This document shows positions 47,801 to 59,800 of a DNA stretch of 64,000 nt, in pieces. The notes under the pieces were generated by a model that made no database searches, was not told where the DNA came from, and worked only from the letters and a program-made list of their open reading frames with translations. The position numbers and the translations under genes are program-made. The stretch is from Plazaster borealis (lineage: Eukaryota; Echinodermata; Asteroidea; Forcipulatida; Labidiasteridae). Every line of letters begins with the position of its first letter. The first letter of the stretch is position 1. Where the stretch lies: NCBI GenBank assembly GCA_021014325.1, contig CM037473.1, forward strand, positions 3,845,501 through 3,909,500, read 5' to 3'.

Positions 47801-50800
47801 TTTATTGCTAATCAACCAGAAGGTGATTTTGTGTATTGTAGACCACTTCGATGAAAGGCAAACTTCCCAAATGTCATTCCGTCTGACATGGTGTCCTTTC
47901 ATCTGAGGACTTGCTATTTGTGAAAGATCAAACTGGACTCACAGGGCAGCATTAAAACATGATCTGGTGTTTGTGGGGGTTTCTACCCGTTGAAACCGAG
48001 GACTTTATTAATTTTAACAAAGGGACCCGGGTGTTTTGACAGAGCGATGACGTCCTCGCCTTCGCTTTCGTGTGCAAAATCAATGTCGACGTCGCTAAAG
48101 TATAAACAACGAAGTTCAACGTATACGATTTGTGCAAACCAGCTTTTACAGTCCTTCACTTTCAGATTTGTTACTGACGTCATAATGAAGATATCGATAT
48201 CGTTGGATACGTTTTCATTTAGATTTTCGATGCTGACATGTATTATTAAATAAATCGAGGGGTAGCTGGAGGAAATATTGAAAAGAAAGACAGTCAGAGT
48301 CTTATGAGTATTTAGGCTGTGTTGAAGACCTGCAAAACTTATTGCGCGCTCATAGTTATTTTATAAATTTGCGCTTGCGCTGAACAGTGTGAAAACGTCG
48401 CTTAAAAGCATCGTACACGTGTGGTAATGACTCTGATAATTAATGGCAATAAAAAGTTACTTGGTAAGAAGAACAGCAGCTTTGGATAGTAATGCATTTT
48501 GAGAAACATTTCACTTCGAAGTACCGCGGTTATTGAAAAATAGGTCACTTTTCATCCCCCAAAACATTTGAGTCTGAGCGCTAACACCTTTTGAAATGAA
48601 ATTTTCACAGGTTATAGTTTTATGATATAGGCCCTATATCTACAATTATGTAGGTTTTGAAACAATTACCAAACGTGTACGATGTCTTCAAATAGTCTTA
48701 ATTTTTGTACAGACTTTTTGGTAACAGAAACACTGATTGCACAGAAGGTCCCTGTGTCCGGTGAATTTGTGCGCAGAAGACGATGCAGAAATGCTGATGG
48801 GAGATTCAATTTCGGGTGGGCACGATGGGAGGGGGGGGGGCAAAGTTTTGTGTGGATGCAGACTGGGGTCCATTTTAGGAGTGAGACGGGGAACGAGGCT
48901 ATACCTGTTCTTACTTGTCTCGAACATCACTTGTCCCAGCGGCGGATCCAGGATTTTCCAAACGGGGGGGCGTGAAAATATACCAAGCAGCAAAGCTTCC
49001 CCATTTCTCCCTCCCCTTCTCTCTCTCTCCCTCTTTTTTCTTTTCTCCCTCTTTTTTTTTTTTTTTATATGAAAAGGGGGGGGGGCGTGCGCCCCCACGC
49101 CCCCCCCAGGATCCGCGCCTGTGTCCCTATCCTTAGGCCTATATGTAGTTTAAATACACCCCAACAATCCATTCAAGTCAGGGTTCACATTCATCCGTAC
49201 AGTAAAACTTGCACCAGTCCTTTAACGTCGGCCTACACTTCTCCCGTGGTGCTAATGCCTCTGACCCGATTGCCGCCTTTTCTATACTTTAATTTGATGC
49301 CATTCTTGAATCACCCCATATCGACCCCGCAAAACAATTACCTGAAAACAAAATGGAAACACAAAATCACAGCTTTACGTCACTTACACTGACTGCACCT
49401 TCGCGATTAGAATACGCTTGATTTGAAAGGGAGGTTTGTAAAACAATGTATCCCCACAGGGCGATCAAAAACTAATTTGCTGTCTTGAGGCGATATTGCC
49501 TAATTCAATCACAGAGTAACCGTACATGATGGTGAGTCATTTTGCGTGACCGTTGGTTGCGGGTATTTTAAACACCCAAGGCTTGGTTTAAAAACGAACC
49601 CAACGGGGTGCACAGGAGACCTTACAATGCGTGGATACCATAAAAGTCCACATTTCTTTACTAAACTTTAGTTCGGCCTAATTTTCATTTTAAATAAAAA
49701 TTACCCTATAAATGCAATAACTTCTGAATTAAAGCGAATATTTTTGCAAGTGTTAATATGCCACACTCTGATAATGGCCCCCAAACGGGAACTCTTGGGT
49801 GTAGGCCTAAAAACATGTTTAAAGGGAAAGTATACCTTTGGTTTTTGGAACCGTTCGATTGTTTTAATCCTATACATAAATTTAGATATACAACAAATCT
49901 AATCTGAGAAAATTTCATTTCAAAAGTTGGTCGCGTTTTTGAGATTATCGCCGAAAATCCGGAGCGGTTATGTCCACGCAGGAAGAATAATCCGTAATTG
50001 AATAACACAATCTGAGAAACGTCTCAGATTCAAATTTTTGGGGATAAAAACTGATATTTTTCCGAAGTGAAATGATTCTCAAAATGTTTTATACTATCGA
50101 AAGCTGCTGTACTTCTAACCAAGTTAGGTTTTAATTGACATTAATTTTCAGAGTGATACCAAATCCCTTTAAAGGCATCGTACACGTTTGGTAATTACTC
50201 AAAGCATAAAAAGTTACTTGGTAACGAGCAACGGAGAGCTGTTGACGGTACAAAACAAGGACAGGGATTAGCATGGAATTCGGTTTATTAGCTTACAATG
50301 GTATTTGTTTATATACTGGGACGAAGGTGAAACCCAACTAGGGCATGGGTCTGGAATAAACATTGCGAATTAAAAGTTCACATGACGTTAAAATGCTTCG
50401 AATTGCTAGCGCAAGTTTGCCCTATATCGACCGGACGTCGCCCTTGGTATTAACATCTTGGACCATTAGCCCCGCGTATAGCACGTGTTTATCAGGGTGA
50501 AATAACTCACGATCGCCATCCAACGACTAAAACGTAAACCTCACTGAGTAACTTAACAAATTCAGAGTCAACTTGTGATAAAACAACAACAACAAATGAG
50601 AAATTAATTAATGTTTTCTCAAGAAAAACTTGCACATAGATTACATAGTTTGTGTTTAACCTTCACTTGAAACAGTTAGCCTCAATTTGCCCCGTGTTTG
50701 AACACAAAATATGAGCTTATTGGGTTCCTGTATTCATTGTAATGGAGCTACGATGTAGTCGTGTGCCCGAAGAAGGTTGCTCTACGCCTTTCTATCAGGC

Positions 50801-53800
50801 ACACAAAGTATTTAAACAAAGTACCGGTAGGTCATAAGCAATAAAACGTATCCTGAAAAAAAGTGTAAAAAAAGGCATTACTGTTTAGTTGTTGCTAGAA
50901 TTACCACAAAGACAAGTTTACCGGATACCCATTCCCATGCAGAATTTAACCTTCCTAAAATGACTAATGAATGGCCAAAAAATTATCAAACTTTCGCGCT
51001 CAGTTTTCTTGAAACACAATTTGCAAATTAATTGCATATACACGCCTTTTCTACGGTAACTTTTCATTACGTCCTTCTTCTACGGCGATATCTTTTTAAA
51101 AGATATCCCATAAAAATATATACTGTCAATGTTACACCTGTAAAGGACGTAACGGGTGTTGAAGTTTGGCAGCTTGACTGTTACTCATTGCCTCTTGTCA
51201 AAATAAGTGATGATTGTAATGATGGACAGCCACAGGGATTCGGACTGGGGTGCCCTTATAGGGTGTCTTTTTATAGGGTGTGTGGCCTTCACCTCTCAGC
51301 CATTAATCTTGATGACTTATCTAAATTTCGACCCAATTGTCTGGAACTATTAGTTCAGATGTACAAAAGGTGCACACAAACCAAACTTTACAAGCGGTCA
51401 AGGGGTTATGGAAACCTTTTCAGTCTCGGATGTGTTGTATAATTTCATTGGCACTATGGAGTCAACCATAATGGTGGTACCCAGTCAGTGGCGCAACCAG
51501 CGGGGGCAGGGGTGGGGCTGAGCCCCCGCTCAGAACCCTTATCCACCCTCTCCCCCCGCCTCCCGAAAGGAGATTGAAATAACGCACAGTTGAATGGTTC
51601 AACAAATAAAAACCCAAAATTATGTCTTGGCCTCCGCTTTCCCCCACAATGAAAAAAGTATTGTACGCAACTTTACCCATATGGTTCTAGAATGAAGGAA
51701 GTAAACGACAGGATTCGAACATTTTAATAGATGTTAATTTTGCATCGGGGATAAAGAATATTACTTGGTTTTACCCATACTCCTATACTTAGTACTTTCC
51801 CTTGTCCTGTGAGGATTCGAAAATTTAACATCTTTTACATTGGCTCAAAACTCATCAGTATCCTCTCTCTTGTTATCGTTTTATTCATAGAACTACCTTA
51901 CAAAATACGGGTTCTTACCGAAGCCCAACCCGTTGGCAGGGAGCCTACTATCTCATGAGGAGTTCAACGAAGGCATTCGAGCATTTCAGGAGTTTTACCA
52001 TCTTCCAGTTACGGGTGCTTTAGATCAGGCGACTTCGTCGTTGATGGAGTTACCGCGGTGTGGTCTCCCCGACATCATGACCGATGAAGACGGCACGAGA
52101 AAGAAGAGATATGCTCACACCGGGGCGAAATGGGAACGTCAAGAAATTACATGGAAGTAAGTTAGCAAGGCAAAGTACAACATTGGTAATAGACCGTGGG
52201 CCGTCAGCTCGTATCGTGCAGTCTTGTTCTCTCCAACAGGGGGTTTACACAGTAACCACTCAAAAACGAAGATAATAGTACCAAATTGCCATTTTTGCTT
52301 GTTCCCACGCTCAAATGTTGCACATTATTTCTTGAGGACAAAAATTGCCCTAAACAGTTGGGGAAAATGTTGCTACCCGGGAGCTCTTTGACTGTTAAGT
52401 TCAAACCGGCCGCATGGCTCTTTTCGAACACGGCCACGGCTTGGACTTCGTCAGTCATTTTGAAAACGTAACACTTTCGGTGCGGCACTTTGAACAGGTG
52501 GACGCGGTTCCTAACACGGAGCCGAAGCATAAAAACCGTGGTTTCGAAAACGGCCCTACTGGCAACTCAATAGAGGGCGGTATTCTCTACTATTGCCGGC
52601 AAAATTTTGCTAATGTGGCCACATTAATTTTTCAAGCATAATATTATTCTTTTCCCCTAAACCTCCCCCCCCCCAAAAAAAATATGATAGTTTCTTGAGA
52701 GAAAATTATGCTGCTGTGTCTGTTAACATCGCACATATGTCTGTAGAGCCCATGTTTAAAGGTATTGTCTATAATTGGTAGAGCTGACAAAATGGTCACA
52801 GACATGAAATTACAAACCTGTGAATTTGGACTTAATCCGTTGTGTGAGTCAGGAGAAAATAGTGAAAAACCATGCACAATTTTCAGCTTGAAAACACATT
52901 TTGGTTAAAACAACCGAAATCAGCTGTTTTTTAAAGGTTTTCTGTTACAGTTTTGTCAAATATCATTAATTTCCCTTTTTACCAGTCTAGCTGTTCCTTG
53001 TTCCTTTCCTTTTCATTCAACCCTTACCCTCATCCCTTCCCTTTCCTGCAACCTACCCTTTAAATCCTTCCCGCCCCTTTCCCCCCTTTCCCTCAGTTCC
53101 TTAACTTTTCCCTTGCCCCTTTCTTTTTGCATTTCATTTATGAATTTTCTTAAAGGCACTGGATACATTTGTTAATTACTCAAAATATACATTAGCATAA
53201 AAACTTACTTGGTAACGAGCAACGGAGAGCTGTTGATAGTATAAAACATTGTGAGAAACGACTCCCTCTGAATTAGCGTAGTTTTTGAGAAAGAGGCAAT
53301 TTTTCACAAACATATTTGAATCTGAAAGCCTTTTTCAGGCATCTAAAAGCACACAAATTTGTGCAACAATCAATGGTGTTTTTTCTTTCATTATTTTCTT
53401 GCAACTTCGATGACCAAATTGAGCTTAAATTTTCACAGGTTTTTAATTGTATGCATATGTTGGGATACACCAAGTGAGGAAACTGGTCTTTGACAATTAC
53501 CAAACGTGTCCAGTGCCTTTCTTAAACAAACTCTTGTTTTTTTTTAACACGTCCTGTTTAATCTTCGTTTCTGTTAATTCAAACTTGGGTTTTGTATGTT
53601 TTATCTCTTAATAATTTTTAATGTAACTTTTACCTTTGTGAACTGATCATTTTGAGGGTGTTTTTGCGTTTCATGTCCTTCAGTGATTGTGTTTTAAACC
53701 ATATAAAAAAATAAACAAATTTCAAAGGGAAATATTTCACAGATCAGTAAGCTTTCAAACTAAAATTAAACAATGGTGTTTTTATCCTTACCAATCCTGT

Positions 53801-56800
53801 ATAATATGATGTTTTTATTCTTACCAATCCTGTGTAATACCTTTATAGAATGGGTTGTTTACAAATATTTTTATATCAACAGAATTAGGAACTATTCCCC
53901 CGATTTAACGACCTCAGAAACAAACGATGCATTAAGGAATGCGTTGCAAATCTGGGGTGACGTCATACCAACCACATTTAGGAGAGTTCATGTCGGCAGT
54001 GCAGACATTGAAATCAGGTGGGTTTTAAAATGAATTACTTCAAACAAAAACCAGTGTTTTTAAGATGTGTATTTTTAAATTATTAGCTAATTTCAATGAA
54101 ATTTAAAGACTGCGTGTAAGGCAGTGAGAGGTAGCATTGCGAAGCCTTTGAATGAGCCTCCAGATACTGTGCGCCTAAAAAATACACTGTTATTACTATT
54201 ATTATTATTATCGTTATTACCCCTCCTACTAATTGGCAACATTAAATTTTCCAGCGAGCTGACAAACCACTTGAAACCATTCAACTGCACACATTCTATT
54301 TTGTACACCCTTGTGGAGACATAAGCTGTATCCCCCTGCTCAGAACCCTCTTCCCTCCAGCCGCCCCCAAAAATAATACCTTTACTCAAACCAGTCTTTG
54401 AATGACCTCTCAAAATAACTAAATACCACTGTCAAAACATGAGGCCATTAACAGTTTTTGCAACAACTCATAATTATGTTTAAGTTGGCTTTCTTGTTTT
54501 CAGTTTTTCTGTGGGACTCCATCAGGATGACTATCCCTTTGATGGCCCAGGAGGAACGTTGGCTCATGCTTTCTTTCCTGGAGATGCTCTCGGAGGCGAT
54601 GCTCATTTTGATGATGATGAACAATTTACTGTCAATGCATATGAAGGTTAGAATGTTAGCATGTTGCATATGTTAGAATGACCTCTGGGTTTCTCCTAAA
54701 TCCCCCTAGTTTTTGCTGACTGTGATGGATTAGGCATAAGGGGGATGGAGGGGTGGGTTAGCACAGGCACTGTCCGTGCCCCCCCCCCAATTTGAAATCT
54801 GGACTTTTGAGATTAAAACTTACCAGAGTATGTTACCTTCAAGACTGTGCACACAGATAGCTACACACTAAAGGGACACGTTGCCTTGGATCGGGCGAGT
54901 TGGTCTATGAAAAGCGTTTGTAACCGTTTGTTATAAAATGTATTATGGTTAGAAAGATGTTTTAAAAGTAGAATTCAACAATCCACACAAACATGCCTCG
55001 GAATTGCGTGGTTTTCCTTTTACATCGTGAATTAACACCGCACGCCATTTTGTAGAGCCAAATTTTTGACTCCACAAAATGGCGGACTGTGCTAGTTCGC
55101 AAAGTAAAAGGAAAACCACGGAAGTTCGAGGCATATTTGTGTGGATCATTTATTCTACTTTTAAAACATCTTTCTAACCATATGCATTTTATAACAAACG
55201 GTTACAAACGCTTTATAGACCAACTCGCCCGATCCAAGGCAATGTGTCCCTAAGCATTCTGGTTTTATTTCTACATGTACCACAATGTGTGCCGCAAAAA
55301 TTTTATCTCCACCATGCTCAGCCTGAAATTCTCCATTTAAAAAATGTCCTTGTTACAGGTACCAATCTCTTTATCGTTGCTGCTCATGAGTTTGGCCACA
55401 GCCTGGGTTTGGGACACTCGTCGGAGATCTCCTCCCTCATGGCGGCATTCTACCAAGGCTACAAACCTAACTACAAGTTACCTTACGATGATCACGTGGG
55501 AATACAAAGCCTCTATGGTAATGCATAACCCATACTAAATCACCTTGTTAACATGTCCGTGGAATTTGGGAGGTTCTTTGTGAGTTCATAAAATCTCATG
55601 TTTTAAGACAAAGTACAGGATTGCTAAATATTGGCGATTATTTTAGACATACTTACTGAAAGCTTACTAATTATAAAGTTCATACCAGCACGAACAACTC
55701 CTTAGAAATATGTCCATCTGAAATACTGTTTAAGTCAAGTCAAAAGCATTTAAAGACCTCAAAAATCAATGTTGCATGTTTTTAATGCGACAGTCAAAAT
55801 AATCCTGGTATTAACACGCAGATGCACAATTCTTAATATTGTGTTTCCCTGTGTCTTTCTCAAACACGACTTCAGAATTTGGTGAAATTTTTACAAGATG
55901 AAAACCAGAGGATGTGAATGAATTTTCTCTTCCAGAAAACACTGGTATACTATCCCTTTATACAGGCGTGAAATTTCGTATAATATTTGAGGGTTTATCT
56001 TATTTCATTGTCTTTTCTCCTGTGGTTGTGTATGTATTTTTGGCATGTTTTTGCTGTATTTTTATCCGAATAAATTCAATCAATCAATCAATCAAGGGCG
56101 AGGCCATTTTTATTTTGCAAAGAGCACTTTGGCACCAGGCCAAGACCAGGGCAACAAAGGCCAATGCCTCCATGGACTCCAGATTATTCCAGGCCTGACT
56201 CTAAGTGAATGGTAGTTAAAGGTATCGCACACGTTTGGTAATGACTCAAAACAAATATTAGCATAAAAACTTACTTGGTAACAAGTAACGGAGAGCTGTT
56301 GATAGTATAAAACATTGTAGGAAACGACTCCCTCTGAAGTAATGTAGTTTTTGAGAAAGAGGTAATTTCTCACTAAAATAATAAAAGACTTCTTGCAAGA
56401 AGTTGTTATTCCTATCTGAAAGCACACAAATTTGTACAACAAGGTTGTTTTTTCTTTCATCATTTTCTTGCAACTTCGATGACCAATTGAGCCCAAATTT
56501 TCACAGGCTTGTTATTTTATGCACATGTTGGGATACATCAAGTGAGAACACTGGTCTTTGACAATTTCCAAACGTGTTCAGTGCCTTTAAGATCCTTACT
56601 CTTCTCAAAACATTGCGGTGAGAGTGTCGTCCACATTCTTTTGATCTGTAGTTTGGATGAGATGAAGTAAGAAACTTCAAATAAACAAACAAATTAAGGG
56701 AAATTATATTAAAGAAGGTAGATAATGATATGCCGCATTGACTGACCCACAAAAACTCACCCCAAGTAAAAATGCCGTCATTGACATCTTTTCCTTCAAT

Positions 56801-59800
56801 TTGTATTGACAATCAGTTAAAGAGATATCAGTATTGACAAACGTCTGCGTAATGGTGATAGATTAAAACTCTGACCTCTCGGACCCACGCTTACAAAATA
56901 GTTATGATTAACTTTCCATGAAGATTCCTCAAATTCATCCTTTATGAATCCTTTCCTGAGCACATGTCTGACTGTCACTGATCGATGGCTTTGCCAGTGT
57001 GGTGTCTGGAGATCAATGGAATAAGGAAAGGGTTACACATGCTATGGAAGGAGCTTTAACAAACCTGGCTCCAGCTTTTCTCCAACACCAGAGCTGACAG
57101 AAAGGAGATGGGTTTGATGAAGAGATTACCTGATCTTATTCAATGCCTCTTTCGTGTATAATTTGTTATCGCTTTATAGGGGATATTACATCATTTGTTT
57201 TTTTGAAGAGTAAATTTGTTCTACTAGCCCTCTTGCTGTCATTACACACTGAGCATAGAACAATCCTAAGAAAATTTCATCAAATCAGGGGTTATGCGCC
57301 TTGAACATCTCTTTAGATTGATTTGGCGCAATACAAATGTCTATTATTATTATTATTATTATTATGTTTTGGTGAAACCAAAAGGTTTATGTTTTGTTAG
57401 AGATTTTGTAAACTTCATACACCTGCTTATTTCGATTGCTGCCGTTGAAATAAGCAACAGCGATTGAAAGATTTGGAATTTGTTTCCAAGAGTTTTTTTG
57501 TAAAAAAGTCTTTCTTTGTTTTTCTCGGTTTATTAAGAAAAAAAAAAACATAAGCATAGCCACCGTGGCAAAAACAGATCAAGCACATAATGTGATCATT
57601 AGTCTCTGTCTTCTGAAGCCAATGAAAGAAAAGGAAATAATCATACACACTTATAAGACGTCTCTTGTTTTTCAGGTGCCCGCCATGGATCAATACCAAC
57701 TCTACCCGAGGTGCCTGTAGCAGGAGCTCCCCCTGGTCCCCCAAGGCCCGATCTCCCTGCCCCTAACACCCCGGAGCCTGGCCCAGATCCACATTGTGCA
57801 AACTCCTACAATGCTATAGCCAAAATAAGAGGAGAACTTATGATATTTAAGGTAAATATCAGAGAATTTCTTTAAGGAGTAGTTGTTGCTTTTTCTATAA
57901 GTTACCTGTTTTCAAGGTTGCTCTGGCTTATAAATTGTTCTTCCTTGACAGTTTAACTATTTTTCTAAGAGTTGTTTTAAGATTAAGTAATCTCTTCAAG
58001 ATAAAAATGATTGTACATCAATCTAATTTTATCACAAATTTCATGTCATAACCCTCAAATGCCTGAACCAGGCATGATATTTGGTCCTGGTAGTAGGAAC
58101 CTTTCATTGAGTACAAGGGCTGACCTACACATGTACACATGGTGTAAGCTTTAGAAGACTTTTCAGGCCATTTAATATAAAAACAGAAGTTTTTTTCCAA
58201 GGGCAAAACAAAAATTGAATCAGAAATCAGACTAAAGTAGATAGAATATCATGCCCGCTGAACACCCCCATGCCCCCCTAAAAAAGCTCTGTGCTTAAAA
58301 ATGTTTTAATTTTTGTGTAACTGTGGTGACCACATACGCCAAACTCCCACAATGGACATGATGCAGTGATTGACTTTATTACACTGCCATGCTATAGAGG
58401 TAAAACGATGATAAAAAGTGGAAACGCACATCTCTGTACGCGCAGCCAGCACCCAGAATATACCAATGATTAACCTTCTTTTTGACCTCTAGTCGGGGGA
58501 GCCCTACTCAAATGAAGCCATATGCGTAAGGTCTATAGTCTTCTAGACTTTTATAAAAACAGCAAATCATTTATACTAAAACATCTAGAAGTGCCTACTC
58601 CTGTGAAAATTCTCACTGGTTGAAAGTGATCATGAATTAAAACCTTTCCCCGCATCAGTAGTACACAATCTCTCGGAAATGTACTATTTCTGATTCCCCT
58701 TCTTAACTCTTTAAAACTAAGGTTTATTTTTTTTTGACTCTGCACCCTAGAAGTCTGTTACTCACCATCTAAAATGCAGTCAGTAGCAAAACATAGAAAT
58801 AGATCAGTACAAAATCTAGTGTGCACAAAATTAACAAAATAATAAAAATATATGATTTGAAAAAAGAAGTAAAAGGTGATTGATATTTCCCAACCTGTTT
58901 GAAAGAAATTTCCCGTGAAAATAATTATTTCCTTTGACTCAGCGATAAGAATGTCACTTGAGACCCACAACTGAACCCCTGAGCTCAAATTTACAAGGAA
59001 ATGTTTAACTCAATAATCTTACAAGGATTCCTAAATACTGTTCTGGTCTCTTTTTGAGTTAAATGAACCCCCCTGCAGAAACTCTGCAAATTTCAGATCA
59101 TTATCTGATGTTCAGACTTTTTATGTTGCCTGGTCAAACAAAATGTTTTGTTTTGTCCAGACAACAAGAAATCAGGCTTGTTGATCTTCTTCTCCAGCGC
59201 CGTAACACTGTTTCCAAAAGTGCATTGAAATCTACATTGTATAACCCCAGAGTTTGTCAAAAGGCGGAATACCAGCCTTCTGCTTAGCAAAATCAATAAG
59301 GACACCAGTTGCAAACTGTACGTTAAGACACGGTAATTTAGCTGGTAACCTTTTTTATGGCAAGCACAACAGTTTTGTGCTTAGCTAATTTTTGTGCTTA
59401 AACAGATCTATGAATTTGTGCCCAGGATCCAACATTTAGACCTTTTTATCACCACTGACTTTCACCCCTACATATAAAAACACAGCATTTGTCTGTAAAA
59501 ACAAAGTCCACTAAAAGGTTGGACTAAAAAAATTACAAATCTTACAAATCATTTTGTCAACTTTTTCCTACCAGGTTCAGATTTGGGCCTAATTTCTTAA
59601 AAACATGTAAGCAGATGTTTTCTGCTAACAGAACCCTCATTAGCGGAATTTCTATTTGGTAACCACAACACAAGCTAAGCAAGAGGTATGCTAATCAGTC
59701 CTGACGCTAATTTGCGGGCAATTCTGGTAAGCAGTGACACAAGTACAAATCCATCATGGAGGCAACACACACACTCACCAATAAGTCTTTTTGATCATTT

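Larger units (their letters stand above)
32884..51890 (+). other. MMP intron 1, 19 kb
   Basis: Large first intron, the usual place for regulatory elements, though none could be recognised from sequence alone. Contents: hammerhead-like motif cluster (34978-35505), TTAA MITEs (36223-37008, 38580-38725, 44760-45060, 48402-48691, 49816-50257), TTCGGACTA minisatellite (37719-37978), GGGTCA TIR element (41538-41761), tandem duplications (40602-40802, 44201-44553), a 94-96 bp minisatellite (46687-47085) and hAT-like elements (46341-46530, 48938-49121, 51487-51661). Stretches 32980-34700, 38726-39540, 42000-43700, 45061-46300, 47100-48400 and 50260-51480 hold nothing I can name; the 136-codon frame at 51032-51442 has no recognised domain. 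Confidence 0.75.
52157..53882 (+). other. MMP intron 2
   Basis: Holds a fragment of a TTAA-type element (52755-52945), a pyrimidine-rich tract of roughly 170 bases (52970-53140), and a full TTAA-flanked MITE (53150-53520). The frames at 52204-52641 appear spurious. Confidence 0.8.
55518..57675 (+). other. MMP intron 5
   Basis: Contains a retrotransposon-like 3' tail ending in AATAAATTCAATCAATC repeats (55985-56097), a TTAA MITE (56214-56590) and a TTATTA microsatellite after a SINE-like tail (57285-57365). The rest of the intron shows nothing recognisable. Confidence 0.75.

Noticed and set aside
48688..49392. Overlapping frames over 100 codons on both strands
   Set aside because: They arise from the GC- and CT-rich TIR element at 48938-49121 and its flanks; no domain seen.
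51032..51442. 136-codon plus-strand frame in MMP intron 1
   Set aside because: No recognised domain, no convincing start, not joined to neighbours by splice phase. Treated as a chance frame.
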